From an uncultured Pseudomonadales bacterium (lineage in GTDB: Bacteria; Pseudomonadota; Gammaproteobacteria; Pseudomonadales; Azotimanducaceae), in the NCBI GenBank assembly GCA_938017975.1, contig CALIKQ010000055.1:1-46775 (forward strand): a stretch of 46,775 nt of DNA. Direction: 5' to 3'. The notes below the pieces were generated by a model. That model did no database searches and was not told the origin of the DNA. It saw nothing but the letters and a program-made list of their open reading frames with translations. Position numbers and translations under genes: made by a program. This document shows positions 18,382 through 26,089 of this stretch, piece after piece. Position 1 is the first letter of the stretch. The number at the start of each line of letters is the position of its first letter.

Positions 18382-18930
18382 ATGCCCAGAATTCGACTTG
18401 TTCCAGATCAAGAGCTACCCCCAGAGACCTTGCAGCAGGTCACCGCAATGGAGGCCGCCGGGCAAGATACGGCGTTGACTCGAGGCCTGGCTAACGCGCC
18501 AGAATTCTTCAAAAGCTATTTCTCCTTTTATCTTCCAGCAAGACAAGGCCACAGTCTCGATGAGGCGCTCATTGAATTGGTTCGCCTCAAGGTCGCCAGA
18601 CTCAATGACTGCTTTACCTGACTGAATGCGCGGCTTCTGCAGGTTGCAGAAGGAGAAACCCCTAAGTTGACCGAGGCAAAAATTGCTGAGCTCGATGCCG
18701 ACGAGAATCAATTCTCTAGGGAGGAAGTGCTCGCACTCGACTACGCCGAGAAACTCGCACACAGCCATCACTCAATGGATGATGCCTATTTCGACAGACT
18801 TAGAACTGTCTTCAGCGATGAGCAAATCGTCGAGCTGGGTATGCTGATTGGGCAATTTATCGGATTTGGACGCTTACTGGCCGCGCTCGATCTCGAGCCC
18901 AAAACCTGTCCAATCCCCAATGCTGATTAA
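18382..18930 (+). CDS. AhpD/carboxymuconolactone-decarboxylase-like selenoprotein (Cys-x-x-Sec)
   Basis: 182 residues if the TGA at 18619-18621 (codon 80) is read as selenocysteine. The frame is open on both sides of that codon and the two halves make one typical AhpD-like all-helical protein. The N-terminal half ends 'LIELVRLKVARLNDCFT' and the C-terminal half contains 'ALDYAEKLAHSHHSMDDAYFDRLRTVFSDEQIVELGMLIGQFIGFGRLLAALDLE'. The TGA replaces the second Cys of the family's CxxC redox site (Cys77-Phe-Thr-Sec80), followed by Arg84. A bacterial-type SECIS hairpin lies 12 bases downstream. AhpD-like selenoproteins with this motif are known from marine metagenomes. The start has a good AAAGGAG site. 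The likely role is thiol/selenol peroxide or disulfide reduction. A split pseudogene is the alternative, but the TGA position and hairpin argue strongly against it. No selA/selB/selC/selD is in the window. Confidence 0.9.
18634..18652 (+). promoter_or_regulatory. bacterial SECIS element of the AhpD-like selenoprotein
   Basis: A perfect 7-bp stem, CTTCTGC (18634-18640) with GCAGAAG (18646-18652), closes a 5-nt loop AGGTT. The loop starts 19 nt after the in-frame TGA, and its first G is 21 nt after it, inside the 16-37 nt window of bacterial SECIS elements. Stem length, small loop and an early loop G followed by U match the bacterial consensus; the loop resembles the GGU loop of E. coli fdhF. 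It would recruit SelB with Sec-tRNA during translation. The element is part of the coding sequence. Confidence 0.85.
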
Positions 18931-18950
18931 CCCCGATACCGTTATTGGGG
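18931..18950 (+). promoter_or_regulatory. hairpin between the selenoprotein stop and the next ribosome binding site
   Basis: CCCCGATA (18931-18938) pairs with TATTGGGG (18943-18950) around a CCGT loop, eight pairs with one G-U. The stem begins directly after the TAA stop at 18928-18930. Its 3' arm contains four of the six G residues (18947-18952) that are the only ribosome-binding-like sequence before the TTG start at 18962. There is no downstream T-run, so it is not a normal intrinsic terminator. Translational coupling is an inference. Confidence 0.55.
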
Positions 18951-18961
18951 GGACATACTAA

Positions 18962-19273
18962 TTGGTCTATCAACTCCGCCAATATCAGATTCACTCAGGT
19001 CAAATGGATCGCTGGATGGGCATTTTTAATGAGCACATTAGGCCCCTGCATGAAAGACTGGGTATCCCCATCATCGGCTCTTGGCAGAGCGAGGGTCAAA
19101 AATCCTTTATTTGGATCAGGGCCTTTGACAGTGCCGCAGCTATCGAACGTAAAGAAGCCGATTATTTTTCAGCGCCGGAGCGCCAGGCTTTGGGAGATTT
19201 ACCACAAACTCTGATCGCCTCGATGGCGATCACTGTCATGACCCATACTGACCAAGCGCATCTTCCAGCCTAG
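18962..19273 (+). CDS. NIPSNAP-family small protein (TTG start)
   Basis: A 103-residue protein with the ferredoxin-like alpha/beta barrel signature of NIPSNAP proteins: 'YQLRQYQIHSGQMDRWMGIFNEHIRPLHERLGI' followed by 'IIGSWQSEGQKSFIWIRAFDS' and 'FSAPERQAL'. It starts at TTG, with a run of six G residues nine bases upstream as the only ribosome binding candidate. It lies 31 bp after the selenoprotein stop, so it is likely co-transcribed with the flavoprotein and the selenoprotein. NIPSNAP members are small dimeric proteins with poorly known roles; no catalytic function is assigned here. Confidence 0.85.
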   Translation: MVYQLRQYQIHSGQMDRWMGIFNEHIRPLHERLGIPIIGSWQSEGQKSFIWIRAFDSAAAIERKEADYFSAPERQALGDLPQTLIASMAITVMTHTDQAHLPA

Positions 19274-19296
19274 CCCAACTGCTCTGGACGCGGGTT

Positions 19297-20646
19297 TCAT
19301 TTGCCCCGACGCCATGCGCCCAGTTTGAGCCCCAACGCGATCAATGTGCCAAAAAGCACCATGCCGATGGCTCCCGATGTGAAGATCACTTGAAGTGCCC
19401 CACCGAAAACAGACACCCAGATCGCAGCCACACCTACAGACACAGCAAATCGCAAAACCGTAGCCAAGATCGGCCAGGTCATCGCAGCAGCGCCTTGGCT
19501 CGCAAAGTAAAGAACCAAACCAATACCAAGAAACGCATACGCAGGACCAACGATTTGAATATAGTCCTTTGCGGCACGAAAGGTTTCAGCGTCCTCTGTG
19601 AAAGCCGGTATCCAGACCTCTGGGAAAATGGCTAAAACCAGACCAACACCCCCTGCAATGCAGCCCGCCCAAACGCTACCAATCCAACCCGCAGCTTCCG
19701 CCCGCGTAATATTGCCAGACCCCATACAGGTTCCCACAATTGTGGTCAGGGCAGTGCCCATTGAGAAAACAATGGGGATCATCAAAAACTCGATTCTAGT
19801 TCCTATCCCGTAACCCGCCAAAGCAGCAGCACCAAACTGCCCCACCAAGGCGGTCAAACCAAGAATGGTGGCCACTGTGAAAATAGGCGACAAGCTTGCA
19901 GGCCGCGCCACTTTCAAGATTTCTTCGAAAAGAGGACGGCTGAGCTGAAGCTGGCCAAGTTTTAATTGAGCGGGCGTAGAATTGCCCATCAACCGAAGCA
20001 CAAATAACAGCGACATCAGGCTCGCGACACTGATTGTGGAAACCGCGGCACCCATGAGACCGAGTTGAGGCAGACCAAACCAGCCCAGAATCAATCCCCC
20101 TGACAAAGGAATCTGAATCAAAGCCCCTAAGATCATGATCATGGCTGAAAAGCCCATCAAACCCATGCCGCGAAATACCGCGCCTAAGCTGCTGGAGGCC
20201 CACACCGAGAAACCCCCTAAGAACAATACCCAGCAATAGTCAGCGGCAAGGTCTAATAATTGAGCTTCTCCGCCAAGCATGACCAGCAAGCTGCGTCCTC
20301 CGAGCGCAAACACGACAAGAAATGTCAGCGCGCCCAGGAGCGCTGTCACTAGGGCATGCCAAATCAGCTGTTCGGCCTTGTCCCGCTGACCCGCACCTAA
20401 AGATCGTGCGATGGAGGCAGAAATTGCGCCGCCAAGCGCCCCGCCTGACATCGTCTGCACAAGCATCAACAAAGGAAAAACCAACGCCATGGCGGCCAGT
20501 GCTGAAGTTCCGAGCTGACCAATAAACCAAACCTCAGCGAGAGTGACCGCCGACTGGACCGCGAACGCTAGCGTACTCGGCGCAGTAAGCTTGAGCAGTA
20601 CACCATTAAGCGGCGCTTCAAGCAGCCAACGCGTTCGATCATCCAT
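19297..20646 (-). CDS. MATE-family multidrug/toxin exporter
   Basis: 449 residues from the ATG at 20646; the frame runs open to 20736 but the extension lacks family similarity. About twelve hydrophobic helices form two six-helix bundles, as in DinF/NorM-type transporters. 'LNGVLLKLTAPSTLAFAVQSAVTLAEVWFIGQLG' at the N-terminus and 'RPASLSPIFTVATILGLTALVGQFG' at the start of the second bundle are characteristic. It would export cationic compounds using a sodium or proton gradient. It follows soxG by 219 bp on the same strand, so it may be the last gene of the amine operon or have its own promoter. Its substrate is unknown. Confidence 0.92.
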   Translation of the reverse strand: MDDRTRWLLEAPLNGVLLKLTAPSTLAFAVQSAVTLAEVWFIGQLGTSALAAMALVFPLLMLVQTMSGGALGGAISASIARSLGAGQRDKAEQLIWHALVTALLGALTFLVVFALGGRSLLVMLGGEAQLLDLAADYCWVLFLGGFSVWASSSLGAVFRGMGLMGFSAMIMILGALIQIPLSGGLILGWFGLPQLGLMGAAVSTISVASLMSLLFVLRLMGNSTPAQLKLGQLQLSRPLFEEILKVARPASLSPIFTVATILGLTALVGQFGAAALAGYGIGTRIEFLMIPIVFSMGTALTTIVGTCMGSGNITRAEAAGWIGSVWAGCIAGGVGLVLAIFPEVWIPAFTEDAETFRAAKDYIQIVGPAYAFLGIGLVLYFASQGAAAMTWPILATVLRFAVSVGVAAIWVSVFGGALQVIFTSGAIGMVLFGTLIALGLKLGAWRRGK

Positions 20647-20865
20647 AATGGCTCTTCTCTTCTCGGAGGCGGCATGAATCGGGATTCGATTAAATATCAG
20701 AATATTCGTTCTGAAATGAGCTGTCAATATCGTCAATCATCAAAAGAGATGAGCCGCTGAAGGGAAAATCGATGTTGCGTCCGGGAGGATCAAAAAACAC
20801 GCTGGAGCAACCGAAACTGATTATTTGGGGCGAGCTTTTTACTTGCGGAGGCTCGCGCCCTGACC

Positions 20866-21462
20866 TTAGGCGGAGGTGATTCCGAGCCCATCTGCTCCTA
20901 TCCGCGCCGTCATCCACGACAGCACGTAATCAGCAAAGGTTCTGCGCACACTGATCGAATATCGAGGTTCATCTGAGATCTTCGCGATCAACACATTGGC
21001 CTTGGCAAAGCCGCTCTGCGCGCATTGGCCAGGATTAAAACTCAGCGGATGAAAATCGAGCGTACAACCCTTGCTCAACAGATCAGTACTCTCCGAACCC
21101 GAAACCTCTAGGGTTACCATCCCGCCGGAGAGATCATTGATTGCAGCAAAAGCATCGCTTAACCGAGTGCGCAGTTCACCGACCATGTCATCGATTCGAT
21201 GACTGGGGGCCATAATCATCCATTCGCTGGGACCCAACCAGAGGGCCCTCAAGTCACCTTCACTCAATTGGTGTGTATTGGGGGTTAGAGGCAGGGACAC
21301 GCCTGTCACTGCCTTGATCACCGATAGAAAATTAGGATTGTCCACTTCGCCGCGCACATTGACGTGTCCAAGATCAGTGCGTAACCGCACATCAACTCGC
21401 GGGTCGCTCGGTACGGCCTTGGACAACCAATTTTCGACTCCATGTTGCGGCTGCTCAGACAT
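20866..21462 (-). CDS. soxG: sarcosine oxidase gamma subunit
   Basis: 198 residues from the ATG at 21462, chosen because AAAGGAG lies about nine bases upstream; the frame extends further but overlaps soxA. It has 'LWLGPSEWMIMAP' and 'GGMVTLEVSGSESTDLLSKGCTLDFHP', and the C-terminal 'SVRRTFADYVLSWM' is typical of SoxG. It forms the small subunit of heterotetrameric sarcosine oxidase (alpha, beta, gamma, delta), which oxidatively demethylates sarcosine to glycine and yields 5,10-methylene-tetrahydrofolate and hydrogen peroxide. Its start lies within the last bases of soxA (8-bp overlap), as expected for coupled subunits. Confidence 0.95.
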   Translation of the reverse strand: MSEQPQHGVENWLSKAVPSDPRVDVRLRTDLGHVNVRGEVDNPNFLSVIKAVTGVSLPLTPNTHQLSEGDLRALWLGPSEWMIMAPSHRIDDMVGELRTRLSDAFAAINDLSGGMVTLEVSGSESTDLLSKGCTLDFHPLSFNPGQCAQSGFAKANVLIAKISDEPRYSISVRRTFADYVLSWMTARIGADGLGITSA

Positions 21463-24400
21463 TTTGTCGTGCTCCTTTGGGATCATAGAAGACGGATTCA
21501 GTAACCTCCACCGGAACCACTTCGCCATTGGCTGAATGCACCAACAATCGGTCTCCCCGGCGTTTGCGACCGCCCACCAATAAAGCCAAAGCAATCGGAT
21601 GGCCGAGCGCTGCGCTCGAATAGCTCGAGGTGACATGTCCCAGCAGCGGCATCGGCGTCACGATCGGCGCGTCTTCGGTGATTTGTCCGCCCTCGGGCAA
21701 AACGGTTCGACCGTCCACGGACAATAGTCCCACCAGTTGCTTACGATCCTTTCGTCGGCTATCAGGCCTCGCCAAAGATCGGCGACCTATGAAATCCTTG
21801 TTTTTGGACAGCATCCAGCCCATTTTTAGGTCACCGGGCGTCACAGAGCCATCGGTATCCTGACCGACAATGACGAATCCCTTCTCAGCCCGCAGGACGT
21901 GCATGGTCTCTGTGCCATAAGGCGTCATATCGAAGGCTCCGCCAGCCTCATAGATGGCCGTCCACAACCCTGCGGCGTAGCGACTATCTACATTGACCTC
22001 GAAGGCCAGCTCGCCGCTAAAACTGACCCGAAACAACTGCACCGCGATACCATTGAGTGTCGCTGGCCTAACCGTCATGAACGGAAATGCTGATGCCGAG
22101 AGGTCCTCGCTACAATCCAGCTTCTCGAGCACTGCTCGGCTTTTAGGGCCAACCACTGCGATCGTGGAGTATTGATCCGTCAGAGATGTCAGGTGCACCT
22201 TTAGATCCGGCCATTCCGTTTGGAGCCAAAGCTCTAGCCAAGACAATACATTCGCGGCGCCGCCAGTCGTGGTGGTGAGGTAATAATGATCAGGACCGAG
22301 CCGCGCCATCACCCCATCGTCCATCACCATGCCGTCCTCTCCTAACAAGAGGCCATAAGCGCATCGACCGATGCTCATCTGATCCACATCGTGGGTGTAC
22401 ATCCTATTTAGAAACTCGGTTGCATCCGGGCCTTGGACATCAATTTTTCCTAGGGTCGAGGCATCCATCATTGCAACGGATTGCCTAGCCGCTCGACATT
22501 CACGCGCAACCGCCGCGTCCATATCCTCCCCTGTCCTTGGAAAGTACCAAGGCCGCAACCACTGCCCCACAACCTCGTGGGGCGCGTTTTGTGCTTGATG
22601 CCAGTCGTTCATTGCCGTGGTCCTGGTAGGTTCGTACAGATCCCTCACCGATTCGCTGGCGCAGACCGCGAAGCTCGTCGGCGTATAGGCGGGCCTAAAG
22701 GTTGTGGTCCCGACCTCGGGAATTGCTCTTCCCAGCGCTTCTGCCAAAATCGCCATGCCATTGATATTGCCAAGCTTGCCTTGATCCGTCCCAAAGCCCA
22801 GCGCCGTGTAGCGCTTAACATGTTCAACACTTTCAAAGCCTTCGCGGACAGCCAACCTAATATCAGATACCGAGGTGTCATTCTGGAAATCAACAAACTG
22901 CTTGGGTGGTCGACCTGACGCCTTAGCGGCCGGTACCGACCACAATGCCTCGAGCGGCGCTTGGGTCCAGTCCTTAAGTTCTGGTAAAGGCACCTCCACC
23001 GACTCAAACCCACACCGGGTTGCTGCGACAGCCCCAGCTTGAACTCCGCTTTCAAGGCAATCTTTTAAGTTAAAAATGCCATTACCAGCGCCTACCGAGA
23101 TATTGTGGACAGCATCATTAGGCTTTGGCAGGAACGCCTTGAGGCCGTCATCCCAATGTAGTTGCCCCCCCGCTTGGGAATGCAAATGCACCGCCGGGCT
23201 CCAGCCTCCAGAGACGGCAACCAAATCGCAACGCAGCGTCATTGCAATATCGGTCTCAGACGCGCCCTCAACCCTTCGGCCAACCTGAACCCCTTTGACC
23301 GCTTGCCTACCGATAACATCGCAGACCACATGACCGGCCATCAAGGGAATACCAAGCGCATCAAAGATTGTTTTGATTTCGCCCGGTCCCTCGGACCGAG
23401 CATCAATCACAGCAACAACCGTAATGCCTGCCGAATGCAAGTCGATGGCCGTTTGGTAGGCCGAATCATTATTGGTAAAGACCACGGCCCGGTCCCCAGC
23501 TTTCACTGCATAGCGGTTAAGGTAGGTTGATACCGCCGAAGCCAACATCACGCCGGGTCGATCGTTGTTACCAAAAGCCAGGGGGCGCTCAAAAGCACCT
23601 TGGGCAAGCACCACTTGGCCTGCACGCACTCGCCAGAGTCGCTCCCTGACACCCGATCGCTGCATCACCGGTAGATGGTCGTGGCAACGTTCCGCAAGCG
23701 TCAGAAAATTATGATCGAAATAACCAAAGGCAGTGGTTCGAGGTAAGATCCGAACATTTTCAAGGGATTCAAGTTCCGCGATTTGCGCCGCGAGCCAGGC
23801 GCCACTGAGATCCCCATCAGCGCCCGGCGCTGCGCTCAAAAGACTACCGCCAAACTCATTCTGTTCATCGGCGATGAGAACGCGCGCTCCGCTTCGCGCG
23901 GCCGACAGGGCTGCCATGAGACCCGACGGCCCAGCACCCACAACCAACACATCACAATGAATGTTTTGCTGTTCGTACTCGTCCGGATCGGCCTCATCCG
24001 GGGCTATGCCAAAACCTGCCATCGCACGAATCACTCGTTCATACAGGTCCCAAAATCGTCGCGGGTACATGAACGTCTTGTAGTAAAACCCTGCACTTAA
24101 AACACCGCTGACCGTGTCATTGATCGCACCAAGGTCGAATTTGACGCTCGGCCAACCCTTTGTTGTGCGCGCCTCGAGGCCTTCAAAGAGTTGCACCTGC
24201 GTTGCCCTGGGGTTTGGAATCGCTCGATCGCCGGAACCAATCTGCATGATGGCGTTGGCCTCTTCTGCGCCGGCAGCCATGATCCCCCGGGGTCGGCGCA
24301 ACTTAAAACTCCGGCCGACGAGCCTGATGCCATTGGCGAGCAGGGCTGAGGCAAGGGTGTCTCCCTCCAGACCTGTTAACTTCTGACCGTTGAAGGTGAA

Positions 24401-24466
24401 ATTTAAGACCCGGCTGCGGGCAACCCGAGCATCACGTTCTAGGCGGTAGGGCTGACCGGTGCTCAC
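21455..24466 (-). CDS. soxA: sarcosine oxidase alpha subunit
   Basis: 1003 residues from a GTG at 24466. This start overlaps the soxD stop (GTGA) and has GGAGG seven bases upstream; an in-frame extension to 24604 lies inside soxD and is not coding. Domains in order: an N-terminal 2Fe-2S-like fold with 'FTFNGQKLTGLEGDTLASALLANG', a pyridine-nucleotide-disulfide type domain with 'VLVVGAGPSGLMAALSAARSGARVLIADEQ', and a C-terminal aminomethyltransferase (GcvT) domain binding tetrahydrofolate. Length and order equal those of known heterotetrameric enzymes. It houses the NAD+ and folate sites, while SoxB holds the flavin chemistry. Confidence 0.97.
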   Translation of the reverse strand: MSTGQPYRLERDARVARSRVLNFTFNGQKLTGLEGDTLASALLANGIRLVGRSFKLRRPRGIMAAGAEEANAIMQIGSGDRAIPNPRATQVQLFEGLEARTTKGWPSVKFDLGAINDTVSGVLSAGFYYKTFMYPRRFWDLYERVIRAMAGFGIAPDEADPDEYEQQNIHCDVLVVGAGPSGLMAALSAARSGARVLIADEQNEFGGSLLSAAPGADGDLSGAWLAAQIAELESLENVRILPRTTAFGYFDHNFLTLAERCHDHLPVMQRSGVRERLWRVRAGQVVLAQGAFERPLAFGNNDRPGVMLASAVSTYLNRYAVKAGDRAVVFTNNDSAYQTAIDLHSAGITVVAVIDARSEGPGEIKTIFDALGIPLMAGHVVCDVIGRQAVKGVQVGRRVEGASETDIAMTLRCDLVAVSGGWSPAVHLHSQAGGQLHWDDGLKAFLPKPNDAVHNISVGAGNGIFNLKDCLESGVQAGAVAATRCGFESVEVPLPELKDWTQAPLEALWSVPAAKASGRPPKQFVDFQNDTSVSDIRLAVREGFESVEHVKRYTALGFGTDQGKLGNINGMAILAEALGRAIPEVGTTTFRPAYTPTSFAVCASESVRDLYEPTRTTAMNDWHQAQNAPHEVVGQWLRPWYFPRTGEDMDAAVARECRAARQSVAMMDASTLGKIDVQGPDATEFLNRMYTHDVDQMSIGRCAYGLLLGEDGMVMDDGVMARLGPDHYYLTTTTGGAANVLSWLELWLQTEWPDLKVHLTSLTDQYSTIAVVGPKSRAVLEKLDCSEDLSASAFPFMTVRPATLNGIAVQLFRVSFSGELAFEVNVDSRYAAGLWTAIYEAGGAFDMTPYGTETMHVLRAEKGFVIVGQDTDGSVTPGDLKMGWMLSKNKDFIGRRSLARPDSRRKDRKQLVGLLSVDGRTVLPEGGQITEDAPIVTPMPLLGHVTSSYSSAALGHPIALALLVGGRKRRGDRLLVHSANGEVVPVEVTESVFYDPKGARQNV

Positions 24467-24756
24467 GCCTCGTCCTCCGTCAGCGTCGGGGAGGTATCTT
24501 CTTGAAGCTGATAGCTCCGGCGGATTGCATAGGTCACAGTATGACGCTCGACACCAAACCATTGCCGGCAGCCTTGGCTGTGATTCCAAAGTTCCCGGTG
24601 CCAACCCTTTGTGTTTTTACGCATAAAAAGATAGTCCGCCCAGGCGGCGTCATCGAGCTGGTCGGGCTGCAGGGGCCGGGCAATATCGGCTTCTCCACCG
24701 GGTGAGAATTCAGATTCGTCTCGCTGTCCGCACCAAGGACACTCAATCAACAACAT
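24463..24756 (-). CDS. soxD: sarcosine oxidase delta subunit
   Basis: 97 residues from the ATG at 24756, preceded by GGAGGA; a longer frame to 24804 overlaps the end of soxB. The zinc-binding pattern of SoxD is present: Cys6 and Cys9 in 'IECPWCGQRDE', then His59 and Cys63 in 'WNHSQGCRQWF' (His53 nearby). The family's 'YLFMRKNTKGWHRELW' is conserved. It is a small structural, zinc-binding subunit of heterotetrameric sarcosine oxidase. It starts 16 bp after the soxB stop and its stop overlaps the soxA start codon. Confidence 0.96.
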   Translation of the reverse strand: MLLIECPWCGQRDESEFSPGGEADIARPLQPDQLDDAAWADYLFMRKNTKGWHRELWNHSQGCRQWFGVERHTVTYAIRRSYQLQEDTSPTLTEDEA

Positions 24757-24772
24757 GCTTTGTCCTCCGCCA

Positions 24773-26026
24773 TCAGTGCGCCACCGCCGCTGCGCCGTGT
24801 TCATCTATTAAAGCGCCTGATTCAAAACGCCCGAGGCTGAAGGCTTCATTCAATGCGTGGGCCTTGTCATGTGCCATGGTGTGCGCGAAAACCCAACCAG
24901 AGCCAGGCGTGGCTTTAAAACCGCCGGTTCCCCAGCCACAGTTGAAGTACAGGCCGTTAACGGGAGTTTTACTGATGATGGGGCACGCATCTGGGCTGAC
25001 ATCAACAATACCACCCCACATCCTCAGCATCCTGACCCGACTGAACTGCGGAAATAACTCAACAATGGCTTGAACTGCGTGTTCGATGGTTGAAAAACTA
25101 CCGCGCTGGCCATAGCCCAGATAACCATCAATGCCGGCGCCGATCACCAGTTCGCCCTTATCGGACTGACTGATATAGCCATGAACCGCATTCGACATTA
25201 CAACGGTGTCGAGTACCGGTTTCAGCGGTTCGGAGACAAATGCCTGAAGTGGATGGCTCTCAAGCGGCAATCGAATTCCTGCCTTTTCCGCCATCACGCT
25301 GGCATGCCCAGCGGTCACGACCCCGACCCGATTTGACGCAATCGGACCTCTCGTCGTCTGGACGCCGGTCACTTGACCAGACTTGATATCAAATCCCGTT
25401 ACCTCACATTGCTGGATAATATCGACGCCCAACGCATCCGCTGCACGCGCAAACCCCCAGGCCACAGCATCGTGTCGAGCTACTCCAGCGCGTGGCTGAT
25501 AGGATGCACCGAGTATTGGGTAGCGCGCCGAAGGCGATGTGTTCAGACCAGGAATTGCGTGGGCCAGGGTTTTTGCGGAGACCATCTGAGCATCAATTCC
25601 GTTAAGGCGATTGGCTGCAACCCGGCGCTCTATGTCCCGCATATCTTGCAAGGAATGTCCGAGGTTATAAACCCCGCGCTGAGAAAACATGACGTTGTAA
25701 TTAATATCTGCGCTGAGTCCTTCCCAGAGCTGCATCGCCTTCTCATAGAGCAGCGAGGACTCCGTCCATAAGTAGTTAGAACGCACAATGGTCGTGTTTC
25801 TTCCGGTGTTACCACCGCCGACCCAACCCTTTTCTAACACCGCGACATTCTTGAGCCCTTGTTCCTTCGCCAAATAGTAGGCAGTGGCAAGACCATGACC
25901 TCCACCACCGACAACAATGGCGTCATAGTGCGGTTTGGGCTCTGGGTCCCGCCAAGCGCGTTGCCATTTTTGGTTACCACTCAGCGCATTTTTTACGAGA
26001 GAAAAAGCTGAATATCGCTGCACCAT
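24773..26026 (-). CDS. soxB: sarcosine oxidase beta subunit
   Basis: 417 residues. The N-terminal FAD-binding fold '[23 protein letters not shown]' is near 34-56, followed by '[17 protein letters not shown]', characteristic of SoxB. '[19 protein letters not shown]', '[32 protein letters not shown]' and the C-terminal '[29 protein letters not shown]' complete a standard beta subunit that carries FAD and covalent FMN. It catalyses sarcosine oxidation. A GGATAGG ribosome binding site precedes the ATG. It lies 63 bp downstream of the dimethylglycine dehydrogenase-like gene. Confidence 0.97.
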   Translation of the reverse strand: MVQRYSAFSLVKNALSGNQKWQRAWRDPEPKPHYDAIVVGGGGHGLATAYYLAKEQGLKNVAVLEKGWVGGGNTGRNTTIVRSNYLWTESSLLYEKAMQLWEGLSADINYNVMFSQRGVYNLGHSLQDMRDIERRVAANRLNGIDAQMVSAKTLAHAIPGLNTSPSARYPILGASYQPRAGVARHDAVAWGFARAADALGVDIIQQCEVTGFDIKSGQVTGVQTTRGPIASNRVGVVTAGHASVMAEKAGIRLPLESHPLQAFVSEPLKPVLDTVVMSNAVHGYISQSDKGELVIGAGIDGYLGYGQRGSFSTIEHAVQAIVELFPQFSRVRMLRMWGGIVDVSPDACPIISKTPVNGLYFNCGWGTGGFKATPGSGWVFAHTMAHDKAHALNEAFSLGRFESGALIDEHGAAAVAH

Positions 26027-26089
26027 CAGGGCCTATCCTTTTTCATTGCTCTACCTAAAAAAGATTGAAACATTTCTGCCCTCTCACCC

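Noticed and set aside
18382-18930. A pseudogene broken by a nonsense mutation, or two small separate genes
   Set aside because: The TGA falls exactly on the family's second redox Cys, a SECIS-like hairpin lies at the right distance, and both halves keep intact coding character. The second half has no ribosome binding site of its own.
18931-18950. An intrinsic terminator after the selenoprotein gene
   Set aside because: The stem is not followed by a T-run; it is followed by G residues and the next start codon.
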